Source: Rotaria sp. Silwood1 (Eukaryota > Rotifera > Eurotatoria > Philodinida > Philodinidae). From it: 64,000 nt of DNA. The notes beneath the pieces are model-generated. The model ran no database searches and was not told the origin of the DNA. It was given only the letters and a program-made list of their open reading frames with translations. Below, piece by piece: positions 25,384-37,787 of the stretch. The stretch is taken from NCBI GenBank assembly GCA_905250075.1, contig CAJNOP010000011.1:682001-746000 (forward strand). Reading direction: 5' to 3'. The first letter of the stretch is position 1. Each line of letters opens with the position of its first letter. Both the position numbers and the translations under genes were made by a program.

Positions 25384-26570
25384 CATGGGCGGCGCAAGAT
25401 CAGTTTTGTAGGGGTAGCAATAAACTGTTAAATGAGCTCTGCTTTCTGCCCCTTCCTAAGTCTGATGCAAAAACTTTTTTTCATGAGAACTAAACTTCTC
25501 GAATTTACTGTATGCAAAGTTCGAGCATTAACTCCTGTAGTAGTGCATTAAACCCGCTTTAATTATTATATGCACTTTTTATTGAGTACGTTTACTTCTT
25601 CAATTTTAGTCTTCAATCACTATTAGATATTCACAAATGTTTATTATTAATAGGAAAAAATACGTTCTTATTCGAGAATGATATACAATTATTTTGTTCA
25701 TTTTCAAAAAAATTCCAATAGCATCAATATCAATTTCATAATCTCATTCAAACGAGTGTCCCATAATAAATGGCCGATTTTTGTATTTCAGATTTTAATC
25801 TTTAAAAATTTTATTAAAAAACCGAGTATACCACAAGATGCAGCGTGAACAACTCTACAATTCACAAAGTAAAGCGTATTTTGGTTGTGTAATTTTTATT
25901 TTCCAAAAATAAGCAAAACTCCGTCAGAATAATTTCCATTGTATCTAAAAGATCATTTTTCTATTACAATGAGCAAATCATTTTTTTCTTATTTCATCCT
26001 TTTATCATCTAATTGATTTTATCGCATATACCTCAAGATGCAGCGTAAAAAGTTCTACAGTGTACAAAGTAAAACTTTTTTAATTGTATACTTTGTGTTT
26101 TGAAAAGAAGCAAAATTCTGTGAGACCGTTTTGCGCAGCGTCGAAAATTGATTGCGCAGAATTCTATTTATTTTGAAAATACCAAGTCTACAATTAAAAT
26201 AAGCTTTCCTTTGTAGCTGCAGAGATCTTTACGCTCCATCTAGTACCTGTTTTCTGTACTTTTTTAAAATGTATTTAAAGATTAAAATATGAAATAGAAA
26301 AATTGGCCAACTTATTATGGGACACCCGATATATATTCCGAGAAACAGATACATCAGGATAGCAATAAACAATTCCTGAGACTAAAATTTAATCTTCATA
26401 CATAAAATACAAAATTACATCGAATATATGTATGTTGAATAAAGTAGTTTTACTCTAGAATATACAGGAAGCGTGAAAAATTAGAGAAAGCAATAAGTTC
26501 TTATTGATTCCAATAATTTATTTTAGGGGTTGCAATTGCTAACTATTACATTGCTAGCGCACCGCCTATG
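25384..26570. mobile_element. Non-autonomous hAT-like DNA transposon with a second element inside
   Basis: The ends are inverted: CATGGGCGGCGC on the left and, read inward from the right, CATAGGCGGTGCGC. Eight-base flanks match at 7 of 8 positions (ATCACACA at 25376-25383, ATCAGACA at 26571-26578), the target-duplication length of hAT elements. Subterminal motifs also pair: GTAGGGGTAGCAAT on the left against the reverse of a right-end AGGGGTTGCAATTGC. No transposase frame survives, so this is non-autonomous or a remnant. The interior is occupied by another inverted-repeat element (25753-26328). Confidence 0.72.
25753..26328. mobile_element. Nested MITE with CGRGTGTCCCATAAT terminal inverted repeats
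   Basis: The left end reads CGAGTGTCCCATAAT; the right end, reverse-complemented, reads CGGGTGTCCCATAAT. The pairing continues through TTGGCC, TATTTCA and TTTTAATCTTTAAA, giving terminal repeats of about 50 bp. Inside are two imperfect direct copies of a motif around AAGATGCAGCGT followed by a CTACA...ACAAAGTAAA stretch (starting near 25834 and 26036). No clear target duplication is visible. The terminal sequence is reminiscent of Tc1/mariner-derived MITEs, but assignment is uncertain. Confidence 0.65.
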
Positions 26571-27743
26571 ATCAGACAGCATACAATTCTAAGTTCCATA
26601 GACTTGAATTTGGCTTTGAAGAGCTCTCTCTAAATATGGTAAGTTTAGATGAAAATACAAGTTTAGTGAAGTTGTCTTGGGTAATAAAATCTATTGAGAG
26701 AGCTGAATACAAGTATATTTACAAAATATTGGAAAATGACAATTTGTTTCATACACTTGGCAGTATTGCTCAACTCATTAACAATTCATTCATAGGAGCT
26801 TAGTTATTTATGAGAAATATTTGAAGCTAAGATGATAGGTGCATTACAAGAAAGGACAAAAAACTTTATACAATACGTGCTTGTTTGATGAGAGCTGTCT
26901 GAGAAAAATTTCACTATCTCGAGAACCGAAGAATAGTTTTTTCAAAGATCTTTCTTAAAAATTCATCAAACCTATGTCCGTAAAATCTACTTAGAAAACT
27001 AGTTCGATCAATGATCATCGATTGAAAAACATCTGTGACAGATAAGTCATAGTTTATGCAAAACGGCTCTTATAAAAAAAAACTATTCATATACTCATAT
27101 TTTCTTCATTATGAACTTTTTTAAGTACATTTAGAAAGATATTTCATAAAAATGAAATATTTTTTAATTTGTTACTCAATAAAATCTGTTTATTTAATTT
27201 CAACATTCATTACATGAAGTGAAGCAAAAAAACTACATGTATATGCATAGTATTTTGCATATAATAATAAATGTATTAATGTAATATATCGTGATATTTG
27301 TCAAATGCTTAAAAAACATTCTTATAATGTTAAAGAGCCTATTCATATTGAGTAGATAGATTTTTTAAAATTTTTTCTGTATATATTACTAATACTTCAA
27401 ATACTGAATCAGATAATTGACGATGATGATGTTTATCAAACCATTAAAAGAAAAAAAAATGATTCATTACTAAAAAATACATTCATAAAAAAGTTTACTT
27501 GTAATGTTTTGAAAACATGTTGTTTAACAATTAATCAAAAATGTTTTGTTTCTTGTTCATGATTATTAATAATTGATTGACGAAAAACATATCTTATAAA
27601 TATGTTATGTTTTTTTCGAAAATAAATTCAATTAAATAAATAAATAAAACTTTTTGCGTTAATCTACAAATATTTAGTGCTTTATTAAACATGTTTCTTT
27701 TTTGTTTGATTCGTTTGAAAATAAACCAGATAAATATTTATCA
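26571..27743. other. Intergenic, nothing recognised
   Basis: AT-rich DNA between the nested element and the gap-centred palindrome. No coding frame, RNA gene or terminal repeat was identified. Confidence 0.5.
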
Positions 27744-28367
27744 TCTATAGTCCTATCAATCCAAAGTAGAACTTAAATTTTGAGTTTCTTTAGAAAAATT
27801 TTACATATGTTGTTATTCATCCTTCATTTGATAGGTATTGTATCTATATATGATTGATGTAGGATTATGTAGTACAGCTCATCCAGAGCTTATACTATTG
27901 ATATCATTTTGTTAACAAGGAGAAGAAAAGAAATAAATAAAAATTGTTGGCATTGTTAACCATCATATTGATTTGATTTTTATTTCTTCATGTCTCATTG
28001 CAAATGAATGAATGTTTAATCAATAGAAACAGTATGTCATATACTACTATNNNNNNNNNNATAGTAGTATATGACATACTGTTTCTATTGATTAAACATT
28101 CATTCATTTGCAATGAGACATGAAGAAATAAAAATCAAATCAATATGATGGTTAACAATGCCAACAATTTTTATTTATTTCTTTTCTTCTCATTGTTAAC
28201 AAAATGATATCAATAGTATAAGCTCTGGATGAGCTGTACTACATAATCCTACATCAATCATATATAGATACAATACCTATCAAATGAAGAATGAATAACG
28301 ACATATGTAAAATTTTTCAAAAAAAAACTCAAAATTTAAGTTCTACTTTTAATTGATAGGACTATAG
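27744..28367. repeat. Large palindrome centred on the assembly gap
   Basis: The roughly 306-bp arm left of the gap (27744-28050) is the reverse complement of the arm right of it (28061-28367). The innermost 130 or so bases are identical. Several substitutions and a small length change appear toward the outside, for example near 27922/28189, 27818/28293 and 27761/28349. The sequences diverge completely outside the arms. It is either a real hairpin-like inverted duplication or two haplotypes wrongly joined head to head. Confidence 0.85.
28051..28060. other. Assembly gap (10 N)
   Basis: Ten ambiguous bases at the exact centre of the palindrome. Ten Ns is a typical placeholder, so the true distance and even the join itself are uncertain. 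Confidence 0.99.
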
Positions 28368-30769
28368 TTCAAATGAAACAAGATCTCGCCATGCAACAAA
28401 TTCATCGGATATACTTTCAAATAAATAGAAACGAACAATTTTTTATCAAACTCGAACTATGATTGTCTTCTAGAACTAGATTATCTCTAGAATGAGGAAG
28501 TAATCAGCTTAAGAGCGAATGTTTCTCGAACAACTACATCTTAATGTTTCCAATTATATCTTCTCATGTTCATGAATAACTCTAACAATATAACAAAATC
28601 CCTAATGCTTGATACTAATCTAGAATATTCTCGTTTTCTTTTAGAACAATTGACAAAGTTTACTGCTTACGTTCTAGGCTTCTTCAAACTTTTCCATTAA
28701 TTTATGTTTTTTTCATATGTAAGATTTATTACAGGTTATTGATTATCAATTGATATAAAATGATTACTTATCATTTTATGCTGTTTAAAAGAAAGTAAAT
28801 GCTATTTGAATCACAATAAAATAATATTGAAGTGGCGGATTCAGATGAAGGACGTCTCGGATGATTACCCTGCTTTCAGAAATGTTTTCTTGATTTTTCC
28901 TAACAGAAAAGGATGTGAATGTGACGTAGGCACTCAAATCCTAAAAGTTTCGATTGATTTTCATCTAAGTTTACCAGTTAAGATTGGCATAAAACGATTA
29001 ACTATAAGCTATATTGCTAGTGAACTCACCGTAATCTAGAACCCATTGAGATTCAATTACAAGCGAACAGAAAATTTCAATAATAATATTAGATAAAAGA
29101 GGACTAATTAGTGGCCGAGTTTCAATGCACATAAATAGCAACACTGAATGCAAGCTTTTAAATATACTGATTTACTAAAACTTCACTCATAGCTTTCTTA
29201 ATGAGATAATCACAAGTTCATAATTATTTTCATCTTAGAGATATAAGTTTTGAAACTTTTATTTTTTAATTTAAAATAATTTATAATATCTGTAAAATCT
29301 AGAACACAAAAATCTTCATGTAAATCATTATGAATTTTTATTATAAGAAATATTGTACATGACCTTTTCTTTCATAGGATAGTAAATTTAATATTTGACA
29401 AACAAAAATAAAATATTTTCAAACAAAGAAAGGTATGCAAAACTTTCTAACCGAAGTCTTGATCATTCTATTATTTGAATAAGAATAATAAACATAATCT
29501 GTAATAAATCGAATAAGCGCATATTATGTTTGATCATAGTGATTTTGATACTGTTAATAAAGAAGAAAAATAAGCCAAATACAAATAGTTTTTATCCATA
29601 GTTAATATAGTATAAATTAAACACAAAACCAAGCAATATTTCAAGATGATTATATCATTCAAGAATGTCTATTATTACAAAAATTTTGATTACAACAATT
29701 TATTAACTATGATATCGGCTTTTCTCTTTTTCTTATTCATAGGTTAAGATGTGTTCACTAACTGTTCAATATTTAGTTTCATTGTTTTTTTTTTTGTATT
29801 ATTTTGATTAAAATAAATCGAAATTTGTTGTTATGATGGATAAAATTCATCAATACGGAGTACAGAAATGAAAAGCATTAAATATCAACGAGTATGTTAT
29901 TTATTTTTGTCTTTAGTTCAAATTATGATGATGAATGTTATAAAGGCTTTTAATGCCGAGTGTAAAAACAAATTCAATTATGATTAAAATGTTTCATTTA
30001 TCAAATTAAGAAACAATTTTTATTCAAATGAAAAACTAAATATTATGACAATTCTTAAATTATATGTTCGAAAGTTCACGTAAAAATAAATGAATTCTGC
30101 AAAATGATTTCATTTAATTATCAAAGTTTCAAAAAAAAATTTTATAAATAACTTTTTAACACTTTTATAGTCGAAATGTTATAAAATGAGATTTCAGAAT
30201 TAGATGTATTAATTTAATTGAGTACATTGTTTGGTAGATAAAATTTTTGAAATAATTTGTTTCATATTAGACTTGATCCATACCTGAAGAAAAGCTAGAT
30301 ACACTCGGAAAATTATGCTGTAATTTGTCGACATCTATTACTGTTTAATGAAAACTCATTAATATGAAAGTGATGTTTTCAATTGCTGAAACGACATTAC
30401 CATTAATAAGTTTAATCTTCTCGCTTTCATTGGATTGTATTTAATAAAAAAATTCTACAAAAAAAGAAACCTTTGATAAATCAATTTCTCTTTGATATTC
30501 TATGTCATATATAATCAGAATCTCAAGTTCTTTGATCAGCACAAACAACGACTAAAAATGTTCGTTAATACGTGTTCTTATTCGTGTCTTCTTGATTGAG
30601 GACGAAAACCAAAGCAACTAGCAGGCCGACAGTGTGGGTGAGGGCTGAAATTTTGTTCGCAATTAAGAAGTAGCCTTCTTATCAACATGTCAACAACTAC
30701 TTGATGTCATCCATAGCCTATTGTATGTTTTTATGACGCAATTAATATTTATACTTCAGGTTTAAGTAA
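28368..30769. other. Intergenic, nothing recognised
   Basis: AT-rich DNA. One 77-codon open frame (28806-29039) has somewhat more balanced codons than its surroundings but no recognisable domain. A slightly GC-richer patch is at 30600-30660. No RNA gene or element end could be supported. Confidence 0.45.
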
Positions 30770-32067
30770 GGTACAAGCAGTTCAAACTTCAAGTAAAATA
30801 TTTTTTTTCGCATTTTTTTTACATCACTTGATAGAGCGAGAGTTGCGGATCACGAAAATCTACTTTTTAACCTTAGCAAATACTTCTTTCCGGTCGAAAA
30901 ATACGAAATACTCGAAGGGTGTCGTTTTTCTCAAAAAAAAATCTTTTCAAAAACATGCAAAATTTTCTATTTGTTTTTTTTTCAGATTCAGCATCAAAAA
31001 CTGAATATAAAAAAGTCGTTAAATCGACTCTAGATCCAAAATTGTATTAGTAGTGGAGCTTCAAATCGTATCGATTCCACGACTTCTAGGTTGAGGAGTA
31101 AACCTATCTAGTCTTTCTACGTAAGCGATGGAGCCAAATATTTTGTCTCATCCTATTTATCATACCATCCCTCAACACCTAGTATCGGTTTTTTTTGTCT
31201 TTCCTTTCCTATGTTGAGAAAAGTCGTTTTTACTGGTACCATAGTCGTTTTAGACGGTATTCATCGATTTTCGAATTTAAATAAGACTTTTTGTCAAAAA
31301 CTAAATACAGATTCTGAATCAGCACAAAAAACTCAGTCAAATGAAGTATCTTGCAAGTTAATTTGACAACGTTCAATTTTTCTCATTTTTTCAGGTATCG
31401 TCAGAGGACTGAAATTATTGTATTTGTCAAAAAATGAAAGTTCTCCAATTAACTTGAACGATGCTTCATTTGACTGAGTTTTTTGTGCTGACTCATGATC
31501 TGTATTTAGTTATTGACAAAAAGTCTTATTTGAATTCGAAAATCGATGAATACCGTCTAAAATGACTATGGTACCAGTAAAAACGACTTTTCTCAACATA
31601 GGAAAGGAAAGAAAAAAAAATCGATATTAGGGTTGTTGAGGGGTGGTATGATAAATAGAGTGAGACAAAATATTTGGCTCCATCGCTTACGTAAAAAAAC
31701 TAGATAGGTTTAGAAAATCAACCTATACGTGGTGCACTCGTCTCTATTCGAAGCGTCCCCATCAATAGAGTTTTGGATCAAGAGTCGATTTAACAACTTA
31801 TTTGTACTCAGTCTTCGATGCTGAATCTGGAAAAATTATTTTCAGAAGGCAGAAAAAAAGAGCAAAATAGAAAATTTAGCTCATTTCGAAAAAGGATGCC
31901 ATTTTCTCTAAAAACGACATCTTTCGAGTATTTCGTATTTTTCGACCGGAAAGAAGTATTTGCTAAGGTTAAAAAGTAGTTTTTCGTGATCCGCAACTCT
32001 TGCTCTATCAAGTGATCTAAAAAAAACGCGAAAAAAATTTTTACTTGATTTTTGCACTGCGAGCACC
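30770..32067. mobile_element. Foldback (long inverted repeat) element, about 1.3 kb
   Basis: The segment from about 30770 to 31380 is the reverse complement, at roughly 85-90 percent by eye, of about 31437 to 32067, separated by a loop of about 56 bases. Matching landmarks include CAAGTAAA at the outer ends (30790 and 32047), TTTCCGGTCGAAAAATACG, GCGATGGAGCC, TACTGGTACCATAGTC and AACTCAGTCAAATGAAG. The whole unit could fold into one hairpin. No transposase frame is present. It may be a foldback transposon remnant or an inverted duplication; no convincing target duplication was seen. Confidence 0.8.
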
Positions 32068-32741
32068 TGACTCTATTTTTATTCGAAATGCTGTTACATG
32101 CAGCAACATGACTAGATAATGATATTATCACCTCGGACAAATAGAGAAAAAACTGCTGAATCGACAGATTTCATGGTATTGAAATCATCCGAATACATTT
32201 AAAAAAATGTACAATGATGAGTGTCGTTTTCTTTTTTCTTATTTTTGATTGATTTATTTCTATCCTAATAAATACTAACAAAAAAGTATGAGCTGAATTC
32301 ACTTTATCTTGTAGATTAAGTTCAAGGACATATACAATATCGAAATTCAAAATATAGAACGCTTATTCATATAGATTATCATTTTTATTATATCAGTAAG
32401 AAACTAGTAAATTAATTCGAAAATAATTCATCTACTTATAAAAGAATTTGAATATTTCTATATATTTTCTGTAAAATAAAAATCGTAATGTATTTGAAGA
32501 ATATATTTACTCTAATAGAGAAAAGGCTAAACAGTGATTGGTATTCTATTATAAATATCCACGTGAGGTATATTTACGTTTCTTCTTTATTTCATTTAGC
32601 TTATTTCACCTGTAAAAAAACAAAAATGAATCCTATTATGCATTCGTTGTATACATTTTTATTTTTGCTTATACGCGATTACTATCAAGAACAAGGTTTT
32701 ATCGTCAAACAACGATCCTTATTATTATCACGTGTATTACA

Positions 32742-35700
32742 ATGAATCAAAATTCCAAAAATGATACACTCAGAAGTGTATTATCTTATCAACGGCGAAC
32801 ACAGAGTGTCGATTGTTATGCGCCTTCAATTTTAGAGGAGGATGAATATTATGAAAGTTGTGCTAATAATACAAATGAAACATTATCTAATGGTAATCCT
32901 GACATATTAAAAGAAAACGATGATGATTATGTCAATGTTCCATTACCAAGAGTGCATAGTCGATCAATGTCAAGACCATGTCGGTAAGTATTTTTTTTTC
33001 TTATTTTGCAATTGTTTATTAATAGTTTCACTCGCCAAAGAAAATTATAAAAGAAATATTACACATTAAATTTTTCTCCCTACTGTGATGAAAAGAAAAA
33101 GAATTTCAGTCTTTATACTTTTCTCTCACTTCAATATATGGAGAGCAAGTGTTATCTCTTCAATGTATTTTTTTACCTTTGAGTAAACATTATTTATGCA
33201 CGACACACTACTCTTTATTTATAATAATGACATCTTTTACTACTGTATTATCAAGACGATCAGTTTCTATTTCAGGTGATGATAGAATACCAAGGTAAAT
33301 GTAACGAAATAAAAAATATTTTAGGTTAATTTTACGAATGAAATTGTTAATCATATTTCTATTAATTTATTAGACGCACTCGTTCTGTTTTTGCACCATC
33401 ACCAAAATGTAATTTTGGACCTAAAGGCACACTTAAAAAAGTACGAAACAATGCAGAACTTATGTAAGTATAATTTATTTATTATTATCATCAATTGTTT
33501 TCTATATGGTTTTATTTAAATAAATAAATAGTGTTATTCAAGATCCATGTAGTCAACGTCTTGATTGGACTTCATCACCTAATAATATTCTTGTTATTCG
33601 TAAACCAGGATTATCTACACAGACAGAATTTCGAATTCTTGTTACGAAACTTCTTAAAGTAAGTATTTTATACAACATTCATATTGATAATCTAGAAATA
33701 TATAACAGACAGATATATTATACATTAATTGTGAAAATTACGTTAAACTCTCCTTAAAAAAGTTAATTTGCGTAGTTGGCTTCTCATTTTTTTTCTCAAA
33801 TATTTCCGTCATTTTTCTGCTTAAAAAATATACTTTTTTTTAAAGCAAAGTATAAATTCTTTTTCGTTTTATTCTTGGCTTGTGCTTTTTTGATTGTACC
33901 TCCCGAAATATTCGAAGAAGTTTCACTGTATCTAATGGCTTGTTTTTTGTTTACGGTAGTATGTCAATATTCAAAGTAATGACAGAGTTCTTTTTTTTTT
34001 CAATTAATTATTGTTACTATTATATACAGAGTACCGTTATAATTAGGGTTTTAGTTTTTAGTTCTTCAAGACATTGAACTTTTCACTCTTTTTCTCGACC
34101 GAAAAAGTAATGATTTAAAAAAAAAAACAATTCTGTCATGCTCTGCATCCTGAAATGCTCTTTTAAACCAAAAAAATTAGGTATATAGAATGAAGGTACA
34201 TAGAAAATTTTGGAGTTGACAAATGAGCTACTTTTTAGCTTTGTTTGTTACATATCTCTCGAAAACATTATGATATAAAACTAAAAATTCTATCAGTCTC
34301 TCCACTACAATTTCAACATATTCTGACGATCTCTTGCTATTGACTTGTATCTAACTCAAGGATCAATTTTTGCAGAAGACCTTCAGCGAAAAAGGAATCG
34401 ATGTTGTAAAGAAAAATTCATATTATTTGCCGAAATTTCGAATTGATCTTCTATGTTTTCAGAGCATTATTCTATTTCAATTTAGACTAATATTTCAAAT
34501 TAGAAACAATCCAAACAGAATGTTTTCTAAGCTTTTTATACTTCATTATGACTTCCATAGAGCATTTATCGATAGAACATATAATGTAGAATCAGCTAAT
34601 AGCTTTATTTTTGATTATATCTTATAGCGTCGTCTCAATGTTTATGTTGGATCTTCTGACCATACACAATTACCATTTGCTACTGATGCTAATTTACAAG
34701 AGAATGTTGAGCGATGCATTCCATTTGATCAAAGTATTTGAAATCGATTGTTTTGTTAAATTTTATTAAAAATTTGTTTTTGTTTTTTTTTTTTTTTAAT
34801 ATTTAATTTAGAAAATGACACATGTAAGATTGATTTAGTGATTTGTTTGGGTGGTGATGGTACTCTTTTACATGCTTCAAGTTTATTTCAAAAAAGTTGT
34901 CCACCTGTATTATCATTTTCTATGGGTTCATTGGGATTTTTAACTCCATTTGATTTTCAATTTCATGACAATATTATAGATGAAGTTTTATCTGGCAAAG
35001 TAGCTGTTTTATTACGAACACGTTTAAATTGTGCAATTATTAAACATGAATTAAATAATTTATCTTCATCAGAGACATCAGATGTTTCTTCACAAACAAA
35101 TGAAACAAGTCCATCAATTGATACTGATGCTATGACTTGTTTGGCATTAAATGAAGTTGTTATTGATCGTGGACCAAGTTCATATTTATCAAATCTCGAT
35201 TTATATATTAATGATAAATATATTACTAAAGTACAAGGTGACGGTAAGTTAACCATCTATGACTTACGAGTCTCATAGATAAAATGTGATAAAGTACAAT
35301 AAAAAATTGTTAAAGTTTTACTTTATTCCTATTGTTATCTATTCTGATGATTTGTACTTTGGATACATAGTGTGACATTGAAAGTTGATCATATACACTT
35401 CTTACGAAAATGGATGCAAATTTTATGATTTCGAACAGAAGAACAAAAAAGATATTTTGTACAATTTTTGTACAAAGTTGCCACAATTACCACATCTTTG
35501 TCGTATGTTTTATTTTTAAAATTATAGTATCAACTTTCTGCTTTCATATGAAGTGTATGATAAGTTTTGAACCAAATCAAAGAGTATCATTTTTAGTATA
35601 TTTTTATCTATCACAGTAAGTTTACACTGGTAAGAAGTGTTATTTAAAGAAAATATACTATAAAACATAAATACTATTATGCCAAAAGTCACATCTCAAA

Positions 35701-36464
35701 ATATTGAACATCAATTGAGATATTGGAAAAATAAAATGATTAATTTTGAGTGTCATTCTATATGTAAAACATACAAACAAAACTAGCATCTTCATTATAT
35801 TCAACTGTCTATGTAGATTATAAAGACTCATTCGATTTCAATATAACATAATAATAGTATTCTATCTAAGGTTTGATTGTCTCGACTCCAACTGGCTCTA
35901 CAGCTTATGGAATGGCTGGTATGTATCTATTGTTATGCTTTTAATTTTGAACATACATTGAAGATTTTTAGCCGGTGCTTCAATGGTCCATCCAAATGTT
36001 CCTGCTATGATAGTATGTCCTATATGTCCACATTCATTATCTTTTCGTCCGATTGTTGTCCCAGCTGGTATTGAACTTACAGTGAAAGTATCTGAAGATA
36101 CTCGTCTAACAGCATGGCTTTCAATCGATGGAAGAAGTCGACTTGAATTACGTCAACATGAAGGGTAAATTAATAATTCAAATCAAAATTTATTTCTTTT
36201 CTTTTTTTTGTAAAAAAATTAAAATTTATGTGATACATTTTTTTTCTTCTTTTATTATTCAGTGTAAAAATAACAACAAGTGTTTATCCCGTACCATGTA
36301 TATGTCGATTTGATCAACTAGGTGATTGGTTTCAATCATTAGCTGATATACTTCATTGGAATATACGTAAACCACAATTAAATCTTGATGTTGATCAAGA
36401 AATTCAACTTGATGAACATATGCCCACTCAAGATGATGAAAATACTTTGGATAAAAATGAATAA
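32742..36464 (+). CDS. NADK: NAD kinase
   Basis: Phosphorylates NAD to NADP using ATP, the committed step supplying NADP(H). Eight exons (32742-32983, 33374-33463, 33532-33658, 34628-34733, 34812-35243, 35871-35918, 35972-36164, 36263-36464) join in frame to 479 residues, close to human cytosolic NADK (446). Landmarks follow the human order: a Ser/Arg-rich N-terminus, RTRSVFAPSPKCNFGPK, IQDPCSQRL, the ATP/NAD motif CLGGDGTLLHASSLF, GSLGFLTPF, NEVVIDRGPSSYLSNLD, STPTGSTAYGMAAGASM with HPNVPA, ICPHSLSFRPIVVPAGIEL, and the C-terminal DWFQSL plus LHWN segment with an acidic tail. A Ser/Thr-rich insert lies between LNCAIIK and the NEVVIDRG motif. No mitochondrial presequence is obvious, so cytosolic action is likely. 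Introns 3 (969 bp) and 5 (627 bp) are long; the others are about 50-390 bp. Confidence 0.95.
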
Positions 36465-37424
36465 TTTTTCTAATATTTCAAAAGTGAAATCATCAACAAA
36501 TATATTGATATAATTGAAGTGATAATACAATAAAAAAATAATGGCTATTGGTGTAATGCAAGAAAATTCTCTTATAATGTTATTCATTTTTTTGTGAAGT
36601 TTTTTCGTTTTTTTGACTTTTTATTTTCATTACAAAAAAAAAATAATCAATTTCATTTATTTAAATGGTTATGAATAAACATTTACGAAGTTAAACTAAC
36701 ATTGTTGTCATAGGTAATAGCACTTCAAAGCACAATCACATATTTGAACTAAAGGAATGTACCGCTTGGGTTTAATATGATAAGAAAAAACAACAAGTGA
36801 CGAAGGCAAATAGTACGAAAAAAGACTGTTGATGAAAGTTATTTTCTTTTAAAAAATGAGAAGCTCGTCTTTCCATTTATATATAAAAATAAATTTGGAT
36901 GAATGAAAAAAAAAAGATTTACTAACTAATTTATCTTAGTAAAAATATAATTAAGCTTATTATGTTGCATACTTAGGACAACAGAAATTCTAACTTTTCA
37001 TGTTTGAAAAAAGTTACATCTGTTTATACATGTTTGAGAATTTGGTTCTGAAATGAATACCTACGAATGTAATCTTCAAATATTTTCAAAGTAAAATAAA
37101 TAAAATGATCGATTGTTATTCTTTTCATGATAACATATAAATTTTATTCTGTAAATAAGAATATCATCGTTGAAACTTTCAAAAACTAAATTTTTCTAAC
37201 AGTATATCGAAACAAAAGAACATTGATTATCATCGAGTTGTCTATTTTATATGAAAGCATTGATTGACATAGCTGTTTTTCTGAATAAACTAATTTGAAT
37301 TTTAAATCTAATTTGTTTTCGAAATGAGTTCTTAAATTCGAACAACCAATCAATTCGAGCTAACTCATTTTTTATTGGAACTCTCAGTTTTCTTGCAACT
37401 TATTTTATGATTGAAAAACAAAAT

Positions 37425-37787
37425 TTAAATTATATAATTTTTCCTCAACCTTGCATGTCGCTTTGAAGGAAAACAATTTTCCATTCTAACTGGTGTTTTC
37501 TTTCGATTGAAGTTTGTCTGTAATGTTCGCTCTTTTTTCTTTTCAATCAATTTATAGTAGTGAGTTCGTGTGCTCTTTCTGAATAGTTCATTAATCTCTA
37601 AGGATTCATCCGACATGGACAACAGACGAAAGGAGCCTAGAAGTACTGCTAAATAAAGTACTTCTAGACCTGTTCCAATTTCTAATAAGCGTTTAACAAC
37701 TTTATGTTTTTCGGTCTCAATTATTTCTCTAAGGCATTGCTTTTTGCTAATTTTCGAATTGATAGGATATATTTTCGATCGAATCAT
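37425..37787 (-). CDS. Hypothetical 120-residue ORF (doubtful)
   Basis: A minus-strand ATG frame of 120 codons with mixed, mostly helical and basic content, including KQCLREIIETEKHKVVKRLL and a basic C-terminus. No domain is recognised, and there is no signal peptide or clear splice context. It is longer and less biased than most chance frames here, but it also contains an 11-bp perfect hairpin. It could be a lone exon, a gene fragment or chance. Confidence 0.2.
   Translation of the reverse strand: MIRSKIYPINSKISKKQCLREIIETEKHKVVKRLLEIGTGLEVLYLAVLLGSFRLLSMSDESLEINELFRKSTRTHYYKLIEKKKERTLQTNFNRKKTPVRMENCFPSKRHARLRKNYII
37637..37667. repeat. Short perfect hairpin
   Basis: CTAGAAGTACT (37637-37647), a 9-base loop, then AGTACTTCTAG (37657-37667). 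Confidence 0.75.

Noticed and set aside
31808..32140. 110-codon minus-strand frame at the right arm of the foldback
   Set aside because: Lies mostly in a repeat arm, has no family likeness, and the paired arm does not keep the frame.
33276..33294. 19-base micro-exon in NADK intron 1, flanked by ttcag and gtaaat
   Set aside because: Inclusion gives an immediate in-frame stop after the exon 1 CG; skipping it joins CG|A correctly to RTRSVFAP.
34370..34627. 85-codon frame inside NADK intron 3
   Set aside because: Ends at the acceptor in the intron, not in frame with NADK, no recognisable domain.
37425..37787. Treating the 120-codon ORF as a firm gene
   Set aside because: No domain, no homolog recognised and no transcript evidence; kept only as a low-confidence entry.
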